52,234 bases of DNA, taken from contig OUQQ01000060.1 in NCBI GenBank assembly GCA_900404475.1, positions 1 to 52,234 on the forward strand, written 5' to 3'. Source of the DNA: Spongospora subterranea (Eukaryota; Endomyxa; Phytomyxea; Plasmodiophorida; Plasmodiophoridae). Positions 1 to 10,846 of this stretch are shown piece by piece. Made by a program: the position numbers and the translations under genes. The number at the start of each line of letters is the position of its first letter. Within the stretch, counting starts at the first letter, position 1. The notes under the pieces were generated by a model that saw only the letters and a list, made by a program, of their open reading frames with translations, did no database searches and was not told where the DNA came from.

Positions 1-690
1 CTATGGCGGAAAGACAGCATATTCCGGCAGACTTCATCGTTGTCCCCCAGATCCAGGATGAGGTTTCTCCAATCAGAAATATGGCCAATGGGAAGCGGAA
101 CCCAATTAGAGCGCCTTATATGAACATGTTGCTGGTTTTGGACATCTCAGACCTAGAAAACTGAACGACCATGATAGCAAAAGAATGAATCAATATCAAA
201 GCGATATTCAGTCCATATTCCACGACATTGAGGTCATAAGTCGCAGAGCTGGCCCAGAACCACGAGGCTGAAAAAATGGCGGTCACTAAGAAGTACTATA
301 ACAGAAGTACGGCTGTGCATATCTCCAATGCACCAAGTATCTTGAAAGCATTCAAGTTTGGGGTCTGCCAAACCTCTCCCTGTTTCTGCATTTTTTTTTT
401 CTGCTTCGGCCAGATGAAATCGAAAACTGGATTTCTCCGATAATTCGTGTTCGTCTGTGTCAACCGCCGATTGCAATCGCACAATGTTCTGAGCGCAGAG
501 GAGATACATAGAGGGTCCTTTACAAATCACAGAGCCATAAACTTCGCTAAAAAGTTGGTTATGCCAGAAGATGGTGCCAGCGACTGCATCGTTTTTCTTT
601 CCAGAAAAGGGACACTGGCGTCTGCGGTTTATATTCATGTCTTAACCAAAGTATTAACATTGCGTGGCTGATTCGCCTTGCGACGCATTG
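1..690 (-). pseudogene. Truncated, diverged copy of the multi-pass membrane protein gene
   Basis: This stretch aligns base by base with about 2349-3030, which is the 5' half of the membrane protein gene and its upstream flank. It starts at the window edge, so its 3' part may lie outside. The coding part is broken: there is an extra T run near 391-400 where the good copy has a short one, an extra triplet near 296, and scattered substitutions. The frame still shows the family signature EVWQTP followed by LNAFKIL. Because the promoter-proximal flank is also shared, this looks like a duplicated DNA segment and not a retrocopy. It is probably non-functional. Confidence 0.7.
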
Positions 691-800
691 ATTAGAGCGC
701 CTTGTACGAACATGTTGTTGATTTGGACATCTCAGGCCTAGAAAGGGCATGATAGAAATCGAATAAATCAATATCTCAGCGATATTCAAGCTATGTTTTG
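691..800 (-). pseudogene. Fragment of the same membrane protein family
   Basis: The DNA resembles about 2450-2565 of the intact gene. On the minus strand it reads SLNIAEILIYSISIM, close to the second membrane segment of the intact protein (GLNIALILIHSIAIM). Internal deletions remove the rest. It lies directly after the first decayed copy and before an inverted piece, so three broken relatives are packed into 1 kb. Confidence 0.6.
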
Positions 801-807
801 ATCGGAG

Positions 808-1015
808 GAGTCTCACCCTGGACCTGGGGGACTACGATAAAGTCGGGAGGAATGTTTTCTTTCCGCCAAAGATTCGGGGATTTTCATGTATTCTCATCAG
901 TTTGATGAGAAATCCTTCAAGACTAAACACCAGCATTGGTTTTCTCAGCACTCTTCCTGGATTGAAGGAATCTCCATAATAGCATTAAGATCGATATACT
1001 GATTCTATCCAGCCT
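808..1015 (+). pseudogene. Inverted fragment of the membrane protein family
   Basis: This plus-strand stretch matches the reverse complement of about 2215-2415 in the intact minus-strand gene. It reads GIFMYSHQF, then KHQHWFSQ and WIEGISII, against GIFMYSHQF, NHQHWFSK and WIEGISII in the intact protein. A stop follows shortly after and the start is missing. The opposite orientation means it arose by inversion or by independent insertion. Confidence 0.65.
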
Positions 1016-1797
1016 GAATTTCGTCAAAATGAAACCTTCTCTATCGATGACAACTTGCTACTGTACCAAATTCAACGATGTTGTAGATCATCGGTTCGCA
1101 CTGGAATCACATGTCCCAGTACACATTTAGAAACATAGATTACAGATTATTGTGATGAACTGAGCTGTTAGCTTTATGAATCATGCGACATAATCAGAGA
1201 TGTAGAACAATCATTGAACCTTTAGAGCCATAACATGAGAATCATACAGTGTTTCAGGACTTTTGTCTTCGTATGGCATCTTGCTCCATTTTCTCAAGTT
1301 TTTCTAATATGATAGATTTGATTGGCATTATCTTTGGTTTGCACAGAATTTCAGTTAGATCCCCTTTTTCAGAGTATAACAGCCCGGTTCGAGGAAGGAG
1401 GACATCGAATCCGTTATCTGCAACTGCCGTCGCCTAGGAAAAACGCAACAAGAGTTAGCAAGTTGACCAAGGAGTCCTCGTGGGCTGAAATGCACTCGAC
1501 GCTGATCGACATACCTGTTCGATCTCATCAGATTCCATTTCGACCGTAATAGAACTGACGGTGGGATGAAAGAAACGCAGAGCCGCTTGTTATACGGTCA
1601 CGAGGACACTCGATACAGGGCACAGTGTAACATAGTATTCTATGGGACGTCTATAAGTCCAAACCCAATATGAGAAACACATTGAATACCAAAAACTAAA
1701 TCAGAAGCCGTAGCTGTTAATATATTAGATGGACGGTTCAAAAATCAGGATCAGCAATGAACAGGATGGCGCACCAAACCCAAGGTGTCTTGTATAA
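1016..1797. other. No gene recognised
   Basis: Only short open frames without recognisable motifs occur here, on either strand. The stretch lies between an inverted pseudogene fragment and the 3' end of the intact membrane protein gene, and may hold its terminator. Confidence 0.4.
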
Positions 1798-2820
1798 TCA
1801 CGAAGGCACCCTAACGTCTTCCAGAATGTCTTTGACTGATAATGTATCCTGGCGTTGGTCTTCACCATTTGCTCTCGTATTGGTCTCAATGGTGCACCAG
1901 CGTATAACAGAAGATAATATTGCAATGGTCAGGACGGCTTGTACTGTGATTGCCGTTATTGGAAACCAAGACCAATTGGCAAAGCTCGCCGTCCGAATAC
2001 ACCAACGTGCAGCTATGATTCCAATGTCGCTCATCATTCCTGTTAATGCGCCCATAGCCAAATGCTCCTTCGAGTATAAATGCAATTTGAGGAACACTGC
2101 ATACCCAAAGGCGCCAATATAGGCGAAGGCGCCGCTCGCTAACGCAAACGCCTGGTTTGCTGGTAGAAACACAGATTGCCATATTAGGCAAACTGCTGAT
2201 AGAATCAGTATCGCTCCCAATGTGATTATGGAGATTCCTTCAATCCAGAGAGACTGCTTAGAAAACCAATGCTGATGATTAGTCTTAGGAGCTTTCTCGC
2301 CAAACTGATGAGAATACATGAAAATCCCGCCTTGCATTTGTCCCGCAGCTATGGCGGAAAGACAGCATATTCCGGCAGACTTCATCGTTGTCCCCCAGAT
2401 CCAGGATGAGGCTTCTCCAATAAGAAACATGGCCAATGGGAAGCGGAACCCAATTAGAGCGCCTTGTACGAACATGTTGCTGGTTTGGGACATCTCAGGC
2501 CTAGAAAACTGGACGACCATGATAGCAATGGAATGAATCAATATCAAAGCGATATTCAGTCCATATTCAACGACATTGAGGTCATAAGTCGCAGAGGTGG
2601 CCCAGAACCACGAGGCTGAAGAAATGGCGGTCACTAAGAAGTATAACAGAAGTACGGCTGTGCATATCTCCAATGCACTAAGTATCTTGAAAGCATTCAA
2701 GTTTGGGGTCTGCCAAACCTCTCCCTGTTTCTGCATTCTTTTTGCTGCTTCGGCCAGATGAAATCGAAAACTGGATTCCTCCGATGATGCGGGCTCGTAT
2801 GTGTTAACCTCCGAATGCAA
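1798..2820 (-). CDS. Multi-pass membrane protein of a locally duplicated family
   Basis: This is an open frame of about 340 codons. The upstream limit is a TTG, not an ATG; the first in-frame ATG is at 2736 (MQKQGEVWQTP). A 5' exon is possible: an AG just before AACCTTATCC at about 2835 could be an acceptor, and a frame starting MQSLAST lies upstream. The body carries seven or eight hydrophobic segments from about residue 45 to 305, then a charged hydrophilic tail. There is no N-terminal signal peptide. Spacing of segments, a GFR at the third segment and an FxK/LHxY step near the sixth loosely recall heliorhodopsins, but no membrane lysine sits where retinal would bind, so that idea is weak. 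At least four broken copies surround it. Function unknown. Confidence 0.6.
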   Translation of the reverse strand: MHSEVNTYEPASSEESSFRFHLAEAAKRMQKQGEVWQTPNLNAFKILSALEICTAVLLLYFLVTAISSASWFWATSATYDLNVVEYGLNIALILIHSIAIMVVQFSRPEMSQTSNMFVQGALIGFRFPLAMFLIGEASSWIWGTTMKSAGICCLSAIAAGQMQGGIFMYSHQFGEKAPKTNHQHWFSKQSLWIEGISIITLGAILILSAVCLIWQSVFLPANQAFALASGAFAYIGAFGYAVFLKLHLYSKEHLAMGALTGMMSDIGIIAARWCIRTASFANWSWFPITAITVQAVLTIAILSSVIRWCTIETNTRANGEDQRQDTLSVKDILEDVRVPS

Positions 2821-2949
2821 ACGGATAAGGTTCTGAGATTATCGGAGATACGAATTGGGTCCTTTACTCATGATAGAGGCCATGAATTTCGCTAAAAAGT
2901 TTGTTATTATTCTAGAAGTTGATGCCAGCGACTGCATCGTTTTTTATTC

Positions 2950-3510
2950 AAAAGGGACTCTGACGTCTTCGGTTTGTATTCATATCTCAAGCAAAGTATT
3001 AACATCGCTTGGCTGAGTACATCGCTTTGCGGAGCACCAGCTTGCGCACCCATTGCCTGTCTTTCCTGTAAAGAATTCGATAATTGAACAGTTGCGGGTC
3101 AGGCGCCTAGGAATTTCCCATCGCATGTCTTTGGCGTTATCGAGCAATAAGTTCTCGCCATGTCAAAGTGCGCGAGCACCATGTGGTCGGCAGATCATCC
3201 ACAAAGTTCATCGTATTTGCCGCCGTTCTTCGCCTGGCGTGAAACCCTTGTCTACAGCACGGGAGTTTGAGTTTTATTAGGAAAGCTCTCAAACACATAG
3301 TTCATAGGGTTCCTTTCGACGATGTTTCATAGTATGACTCTGAAGATGAGAGCATTGACCGCTGCGCCCTTCGTTTTATAAAGGCAGACATCATCCTTGC
3401 ATGATGCGGCTTCAACTCATCAATTTGGTTTACTGTGCAGAAACGACTATCATGAACTTTGATTGCATGGAGCATTTGTATGCTATGATAGGGTGCGGGG
3501 GAAATCGAAC
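2950..3510. other. No confident gene; possible retroelement debris
   Basis: No complete gene was found. The minus strand near 3190-3210 reads a short NFVDDL string and, in another frame, a KFLGA string at the right distance for a Ty3-type reverse transcriptase. The frame is broken and the flanks do not support it. I treat it as unproven. Confidence 0.2.
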
Positions 3511-3863
3511 TGTTGATCGGTTGGCAGGGTTTTGAGCCATCAGGTTTCACCTCGAAGCCTTTTATCTCAATTGCTTCAGATGTGCCTAACAAAAGCTTTT
3601 TTTCCAGCCGACAGTGGCCAGGGCGGAATAGCGATGAAAGGGAGAGGAGATGATGAAGAGAGAGAAATGAGAAGTGTTTATAGAAGNTGTTGATCGGTTG
3701 GCAGGGTTTTGAGCCATCAGGTTTCACCTCGAAGCCTTTTATCTCAATTGCTTCAGATGTGCCTAACAAAAGCTTTTTTTCCGGCCGACAGTGGCCAGGG
3801 CGGAATAGCGATGAAAGGGAGAGGAGATGATGAAGAGAGAGAAATGAGAAGTGTTTATAGAAG
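3511..3863. repeat. Direct duplicate (176 bp) on both sides of an N at 3687
   Basis: Bases 3511-3686 recur as 3688-3863 with about one substitution (ttttccagcc versus ttttccggcc). The copies abut a single N. A gap of one base flanked by the same sequence is best explained by a scaffolding join that failed to merge overlapping contig ends, possibly two haplotypes. It should not be read as a biological tandem repeat without long-read support. Confidence 0.85.
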
Positions 3864-4104
3864 CGAAAAGAGTACCCATAGTTACAGGACAGGAAGGTCG
3901 ATTAGTAGCACATAGGGTAGATATCATTTGATCATTCACGGGTTCAATCTGGAAAACGAACCAAACCGCCCATAATAGCCAAGCACTTTAACTTTTCATA
4001 TTCTTTCCCACACCAACATTCATTTCGAAATATAGCCAATTTGGGATGTTGACATATGGGGAGAATCTTTTTTGATTTTGGATGCTGTCACTTGCCACGG
4101 TTCT

Positions 4105-4345
4105 CCTGGAGATCCTCCAGCAGCGATCCCGAAATCGCAACGTATTCCGGCCGACTTCATCGTAGTCTCTCAGATCTAAAAATAAGACTTCTCCCATGAA
4201 AACATAGTACAATTAGGAAGCGGTACCCGATCATAGCGCGTTGTGAGAAAACGTTGTCAGTTTTGGACACTCGGGCCTAGGCAACTAAACGACCATGATA
4301 GCGATAGAAATTAAGGACGATGTTCAGTCCTTAGTCAAATTTGTC
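4105..4345 (-). pseudogene. Further decayed copy of the membrane protein family
   Basis: The stretch aligns with about 2340-2575 of the intact gene. Shared landmarks are TATTCCGGC then GACTTCATCGT, AATTAGGAAGCGG, GGCCTAGG and CGACCATGATAGC. It has indels and stops in the corresponding frame and lacks both ends. It is the fourth broken relative within 4.4 kb. Confidence 0.6.
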
Positions 4346-4531
4346 TGCTGGTTCGGGGTTCGGTTGTCCCCCATTATCATGTCCAAACCACAGGTATCAT
4401 AGTTTCAAACATTTTTGTTTCATGACGTTGAAGTGAGAAAAGGATACCCGAAATTGTTAGAGACCGCTATGAAAGATTGAACGAATACAAGAATGAAGGA
4501 CTGAAAGATGCCCATTACGATAAAACCTAAT

Positions 4532-5530
4532 TTATATACGGGGCCAAATAGTTTTCGCGTTCGATTGTGGATTATGATCGTACTTGCTAGCGAACGGAAC
4601 TTCCACGACGCCTTCGTAGCCGGGCGATTCCCTGATGGAATGATCTTGGTAGCCGGGGCCTAATTTGGAGGTGGCCCTTGACGTTATCGGACAGATTGGA
4701 TAAGACAGTGGAAATTCCTGAACTCGAAAATGTTTGGGGACCAGATTCGGTTCAGGGGCCAATTCGGGCCTTATTCTCTTGTTGCATTTAGCATATTCCA
4801 TGATCCAAGCTGTTGGACCATCCTTCAGGACTTTCTCCACGAACGGCGTCATCGTACTAGCGGAGGAACCATCCGTATCCGGCGGCGACAATTGTGCAAT
4901 CTCCAACACAGACGACATTGCCGCTGACGAAATCGCTGTGAACAGGTTCCCGAGGTCATTCATCTTATCGGTCTGCATGCGAACACAATGGTGCTGTCTC
5001 ATGCCGATCAGATTCAGTTCGTGCATCGACCTCAATAACGAAAGACGATGCTCGACAATCATATGCTCAATCAAACGGTCATAGCTCGCGTCTGTGAATG
5101 AGCATAGACGGCAACTTGTTCTGGTTGTGGATTTCAAATGCGGTTCCGATTTAGAAGCTTGGCTTAGAAACTGATCCATTGCGTATTCCATTGCTGATAT
5201 ATCGACTCCAAAGAGTGGCGGCTTGTACCAAGCCGATTTCATTTCCTCGCGTGGAAGCCACGCTTCGTCGTTGCTGTTGGAAATGGCGTCAGATTCGTCG
5301 ATGTCGCTGCTACCTTCTTCTCGATCGCTGGCGTTGGATTCACCGCTGTAGCTATTGGCGTCAACACTTCGCCGTCCCTGCGAATCAGAAGGAGATAATT
5401 CTCCGGTTTCGTGTGAAATGGCGGTTGATTTTCTTGACCCCGACATGAACAGACTCGCTGAAGCCAGCAGCCCAAGACCAGCTCCTTTCACGACTCCTTC
5501 CGACAAATCATTCTCAGGATGTGACGACAT
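4532..5530 (-). CDS. C2H2-like zinc-finger protein, family not recognised
   Basis: One uninterrupted exon gives about 332 aa starting MSSHPENDL. I chose the ATG at 5530 because the frame extends only a few codons further up, to a TTG. Residues 15-30 form a short glycine/alanine-rich hydrophobic patch. Residues 35-90 are Ser/Asp/Glu-rich and probably disordered. Around residues 140-165 there is a single C2H2-type finger, CxLC with a 12-residue loop then HMIVEH. A second Cys/His cluster (HHC) follows. The C-terminus is Pro-rich. One isolated finger plus an acidic N-terminus would fit a nuclear or nucleic-acid-binding protein, but that is inference. Confidence 0.6.
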   Translation of the reverse strand: MSSHPENDLSEGVVKGAGLGLLASASLFMSGSRKSTAISHETGELSPSDSQGRRSVDANSYSGESNASDREEGSSDIDESDAISNSNDEAWLPREEMKSAWYKPPLFGVDISAMEYAMDQFLSQASKSEPHLKSTTRTSCRLCSFTDASYDRLIEHMIVEHRLSLLRSMHELNLIGMRQHHCVRMQTDKMNDLGNLFTAISSAAMSSVLEIAQLSPPDTDGSSASTMTPFVEKVLKDGPTAWIMEYAKCNKRIRPELAPEPNLVPKHFRVQEFPLSYPICPITSRATSKLGPGYQDHSIRESPGYEGVVEVPFASKYDHNPQSNAKTIWPRI

Positions 5531-8052
5531 TTTGAAAACCAAAATAAGTATTAGAGTGGTATAAAGATAGAGGATGGTTTAGCGCCCAGGTTTAGTACCG
5601 GTTGATCAGGTTCTCTGACCCTGTGACGTGACCTTGGACCTCTATAGCGCCAGCCAACTGTGCGACTGCTGATCTCATAGACCCGATCGATCAGTTGTGA
5701 ACCGGACAACCGACGCCTTCATCGGACAACCGGCACGCCCTCACCAAATGAGGGTGTCGAGTTGATCATGGAGATGATCAATAGACCGGCAGATGCTTCA
5801 TGGATGTTCTCGTTCATATACTCCAGTGGTGTTAACCTAACAACAGCATATAAAGACTCGAGAATTGTCGAAGTGCTCAATAATTCACTTAGCAGATGCA
5901 GGGCCAGGTCAACGACGAATAACTTTTATGAGATTGAAATAAATGTGTTGGTGACTCTTTCAACCTAGTTTATTCGCTTCGACGGTCTGTTGAAATTACA
6001 TACAGTTTACTTCGGTATTTTCAGTGGCTGTCATTTGCATGTTCGGTTCAAAACCCTCGATCCTGGCCGGCAATCGCTTTGCATGCATTATTTGGGTCAG
6101 TCATCACCCGAAAGTTGACGCTTAAATGGCTGCACCTTTCAATTACATTAGTGTTTGAAAGGTGTGATCGCACGAACGAATCGCCAAGGAACCTATCCGT
6201 TCAATATTGAAGTGATACTGGTGTGCATGCTGTTCGGTGTCAATTGTCGACCATCGCTGCAGTTCCCACTGCACTACAACTTCTCAAAGACTTTTCAGCA
6301 GACCCGCTCTTGCTCAGATACATGAGCGAGCCTGTTTTTCTGGTTGTGGCTACTGTTATTCTACATGTTTATGTAATCCTTTGCTGTTTCCCCCTATTGG
6401 TACTGGTGGCTCATAACAACAGTCTGAGAGGGCATTTCCGACCCAGGTGACCATCGTCGTCACACCTGATGCAGTGCGGTGTCTGATCGGTTTCTTGACT
6501 CCAACAGATGTCAAATAGGATGAAGTTGCGGTTGTTCTCCGAGCCGCATTTGATTCGGTGACACTTCTTACAGACGACATTTGGCGTTGTTTTGCAGCTT
6601 CGCCTGTGTAATTGCATCCCAATACATGTGATTCACCGCGACAATGATAGAGAAAACGACCAGTACCAAGACCAATATTAACACTCCATCCTTACACCTT
6701 GACAGCGGAGGTTCAACGACAGTAGATATACAGCCGAGTGAACACCATCAGATAAGAAATAACCTCGCGGATTGCGACAGGACGACACACAACGGGATAG
6801 TAGGGCGATACACAAGCGAATTATCAGGCCTGACAGCCCGACCACGACAATGATGGAGCAATGCCAACACCAAACGCAACAAAATGTCCCGAAAACAACG
6901 AAGATTCGTGGATAAGAATGTTGGCGAATATACTGAAGTCATACAGACACCGAACAGTGATGACCCAAAAGCAGACATCGCAAAAACGGTACTGGCCGTT
7001 ATCTCAAGTTTAATGCATAGAGTGTTTGTGGTTTATCAGTGTTTCTATTGAGTAATTTGTCGTTTGGTCATGATTCCTATATTGTTCCTATCCCTAATCG
7101 ATACGTGTTGATGTTTTCTACTTCTTTGTCCATAGTATATCATGTTGTGCTTAGTTGATATATCATCGTAGTCGTTATCTGGTTTTTCGCTGAATCTGAT
7201 TGTGCGGTGGATGTCAAACCTTGTACTGTTATCCAAATACATGATTTCGTACCCCGAATAGTATAGAGTCGGTCGTTCTACATACTGGGTGTGGGTTCAT
7301 AGGGAAAGACTCCAGGCTCCATCACCACCATGCCTGATAGTAGCCGACTCCAACCATTTATTAGACCCAATGTTCCTGATTTTTGACACTAAATTCATCG
7401 GCTGCACAACCGCCAAACCCGTATAGATAATGCTCAGATCAAAGAGGCGCCATGGCCATGAACACAATCGCATTGCAAACACCAGGCTAAGATTATGGCA
7501 CTTCACTCAGGATGAAGGCAGCAGGTAATCGTCAGCCTCCAATGAAATCGCGACAAAAGGATGATGTGGTGCATGACCTCGACACAGCAGGGATTCCTTT
7601 TTGCGTCACCCAATAATTAATGGTGGGTGATTTGACGTCAAACGGTCTACGAACATACGCGCTTCGAAAAAGATGGCCATGTAGCAGTGACTGCCAATGA
7701 GACAAATTTCATTTGTTAAAAGGAATTCCGGGTTGACGGAGGTTGAAAACGCAACAATAACTTTGTTCGGTCCCACATTGCTGTTTTTACGCCATCGTAG
7801 CGCCGAATATCCTACCTCCTCGCTCCGTTGAGAAGAACTGAGCGATTTCTTGGAAAGCCAGTATAGGAAATGACCTTGTTTGCCGGTCAAGGACAGTGAA
7901 AGTGGCCACCTGTATCGATACAAGAGGTCGCCCACTAGGATTAGGTGCAACATGAACAGGTCTGTGAACTACTGTCGATCAGTGATCACTGGTGAACCCC
8001 TTTGATATACCACCCCACACCGCTTATTAAACAGACACACATCAACTCCTTC
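5531..8052. other. 2.5 kb without a confident gene
   Basis: Several open frames of 60-115 codons exist on both strands, for example minus 7606-7953 and plus 6644-6853. None shows a recognisable domain, and none could be chained across plausible splice sites. Only the zinc-knuckle frame at 6411-6617 has a motif. The stretch may contain a decayed element or poorly conserved small genes. Confidence 0.4.
6411..6617 (-). CDS. Short open frame with a CCHC zinc knuckle
   Basis: The minus strand encodes 68 aa with CIRCDDDGHLGRKC, an exact C-x2-C-x4-H-x4-C zinc knuckle, preceded by CKKCHRIKC. Such knuckles occur in retroelement Gag proteins and in cellular RNA-binding proteins. An overlapping frame one base off is also open upstream (HVLGCNYTGE), so an exon junction or a frameshift may lie near 6580. 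No complete gene could be built. It may be a remnant of a Gag-like gene or one exon of a cellular gene. Confidence 0.35.
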   Translation of the reverse strand: MQLHRRSCKTTPNVVCKKCHRIKCGSENNRNFILFDICWSQETDQTPHCIRCDDDGHLGRKCPLRLLL

Positions 8053-10846
8053 ATGGAGGATCCGTCCGAGCTTATCGGATTAAGGTCCGCCGTCGATCAG
8101 GAACTTGGAATTGTTCCCACCGGCAAGCAACCGAATTCTTACGTCTTCATCATGACGTTTACGGGGTTGGTGGTGTTGGCGCTTGCATCCATCTTTTGGT
8201 TGCTGTTCATCCATGCACTATCGATCAGTATGTATAAAAATGTTTAGGATCGGTCAATTGATGTCAAATAGGCGCGATAGACTCGAATCGTATATTGTCC
8301 CAGACATGTATTCAAAGTCTATCAATGGCTGAGAATGCTGAAATGTGCAGAACTCCTATTTTCGATATTACCACTATTACGTCGTTGCTTCGGAACCGTT
8401 GGGTTCATATGGTACTTGCTGTCAGGCACACTTTTGAATTCTTTAGGCGTTGACTTTTTGAAAAGGTTGGTGATTCGACGGCACGAGATGTCTTTCATGA
8501 ATTAAAGGCAGCACAATTTGGGTTACCGTCGCCTTCGTCAAAGACGGGAGATCACACCGAGCAAAGGTACCGCGCTGGATCCGCCATGTTTTCATTTAAC
8601 TGGGCCCCATTTTCTTCGGAAGTAAATTCCAATCTAACACCTAAAGGGGCTGGCGTATTCCCAGCGCCAAACTACATTTATGCATCATTTGGTCTCCATG
8701 ATATTTTGTACAAGGGCGACACCATTGTGGCGTCCATCATCGAGTTCACTGATAAGCTTGAAAGGTTGCCTCCTGGAAATACCCCAGCGCTAATTATTAT
8801 AGAGGGTCCTCCTGCAATCGATCAGCAGCGTCTGTCGCCTGCCAAAGCAGCACTAAACGGCAATCATAATGAAAACATCAGGTTGTGGATTGAATTGTTC
8901 AAAGACAATTTGCACTTGCCAGCCGCCAAAGTATTGTTTTTAGACCAGGTAATGTCTATTGGCAACACTAGCACTAGTTGATGTTTTGTGCAGCTTCAGA
9001 AAGAACCTTTCGAAGATCAAGCAGATGGTATTCACTCGATCCAGAAAACAGTATTGTCCACTTCTCGACTCTTGCAGATTATCTATTGGACCGAATACTC
9101 TGCACGACAAGCGCCGATCTCCAGCACCTTACTTACCATGGCCTGCGCATCTCTTCCGTTATTGTTTTTCGCCGTTTGGCTTTGGATTAGGAAACGATGT
9201 CATTTTGAGTTCACCGTTTTCGAAGCCGAAAATGGGGTCATTGTGCAGAAGATCCAGTCTGTTTTTCTGCCTATCGCCTCTGTCGAAGTAGCTCCAGCAA
9301 CTGAGAAGGTACGCTCACGGTTATCCGCTCTGATATCATCCCCAATGCTGCCCAGGCAATCAATGCAGTTGCAGTCTTATGCATAGTCATGACAGCAATG
9401 TACATCGCTGATGGTCCTTCAGCTGTTGTTCGTGTAGCGCATAAAGTCCAGAATTACGATTTGTTCTTCTCATCATACGTATTGCTTTTGATCGTCGGAT
9501 TTATTTACCGTCAACCAATCCCCAGCGCTGTAGCCGCCAAAAATAACCTCCTCAATCGCTTTCAAACGGAAGAATGGAAAGGTTCGAAAATCGTAGGTTC
9601 AGTTTCCAGACTGAGGTTTCTCTTTAGGATTGATGCAAGTGGCATTCATCTGGTATCATATCTTCGACGCCACCTCGACCTACAATCTGATCCGTGTATT
9701 CGTCTCGAGTTATGTGTGGATGACAGGGTTTGGCAATTTTTCGTTCTTCCAAATCAAAAAGGACTTCTCAATGTTAAGAATTGTTAAGGTTAAAAAGCGG
9801 TTACATCTACCAATATTCCCTCGACACTAAGCCAAATATCACTGCAGGTTCTTTTCCGCCTGAATTTTCTGGTATTCCTGGTATGCACCACAATTGGCCG
9901 TGAATGGATGCTGTACTATATCTGCCCGCTTCATTCGGTGTTCTTTCTGTTTGTGTGGCTAGTTGCTCGCATTCCTTATTGTGATAATAAAGGTTCGGGG
10001 GCTGTACTAAAGGTCGTTCTCGTCACCGCTGCGCTGTTTCTCCTTCTTCAAGTAGGCTCGTTGTCTGTGTTTACTCAAAGAAGTGATTTGTGACTCATGT
10101 TCAGATTCAAGTATTATTCAATGCCTTGTTTTCTGTATTTGGCGGTTTATTCACTAGAAACGGGTCTCTAGCGGAATGGTGGTTTCGTGCCCAGTTAGAT
10201 GGGTTGTCGACGTCATTTGGTATTTTGTTCACAGTACTGTTTCCCCAAATCAGTTCATGGCTGGCGAATCTTGATCAGGACAAGCACAAGACTCAAAAGC
10301 GAATGGCACTTGGAGCAATTTCTCTTGCAATTTTGTTTGCATGGGGTACACTCTTCTACCATATGGACAAACTCAGATATAATCGCATCCATCCGTACTT
10401 GGGATGTTTTCCTATTTTTGCTTACGTTATACTAAGAAATCTCTGGCCGGCACTTCGCTCCAGTTATATGCCGATATTTCAATTCGTTGGGACGTTCACT
10501 CTTGAGTCATATTTACTTCAACTACATCTTTACATGGTATGGAATTCGTCGACTTTTTTCCTTTTTCTTACACCCCATTCATGTTCAGACTCACGATGCC
10601 AAAATGATAATTGCTTATATACCTGGCTATACGATTGCAAACTTTCTGCTAGGGACGTATATATTCATAACCGCGTCCTATTACACAGCAAAGGCAACGA
10701 CTGCTTTGAACGATTTTGTATTCTCACCGCCATCAGCATCGGGACTTATGAAACTCCGAATGCTTCCGCTTTCTGCCTTGTTTCTCTTTGGATTTATCAT
10801 AGACAGTACAATGAGGATAACTCTAAATCACAGGAGTAATGTTTAA
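8053..10846 (+). CDS. CASD1: CASD1/Cas1p-type polysaccharide or sialate O-acetyltransferase
   Basis: This is a Golgi-type multi-pass O-acetyltransferase. The first exon (MEDPSELIGL...) holds one membrane anchor. An exon from about 8466 carries GDSTARDVF, the catalytic-serine GDS motif of the lumenal PC-esterase domain. Later exons give the CAS1 membrane domain: EEWKGLMQ, then YNLIRVFVSSYVWMTGFGN, then MLYYICPLHS and TLESYLLQLHLYM. Exons I could join in frame: 8466-8948, 8994-9308, 9356-9591, 9628-9788, 9848-10051, 10105-10536 and 10589-10846. Introns are 36-59 nt. The piece linking the first exon to 8466 (about 8228-8465) is unresolved; several frames are open there. CASD1 acetylates sialic acids in animals and Cas1p acetylates glucuronoxylomannan in Cryptococcus; the acceptor here is unknown. 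Confidence 0.92.

Noticed and set aside
3030..3250. Ty3-type reverse transcriptase on the minus strand
   Set aside because: Only a short FVDDL string and a distant FLG string in different frames; too little to call.
7606..7953. Minus-strand frame of 115 codons
   Set aside because: No motif, no splice partner that extends it, and no support beyond being open.
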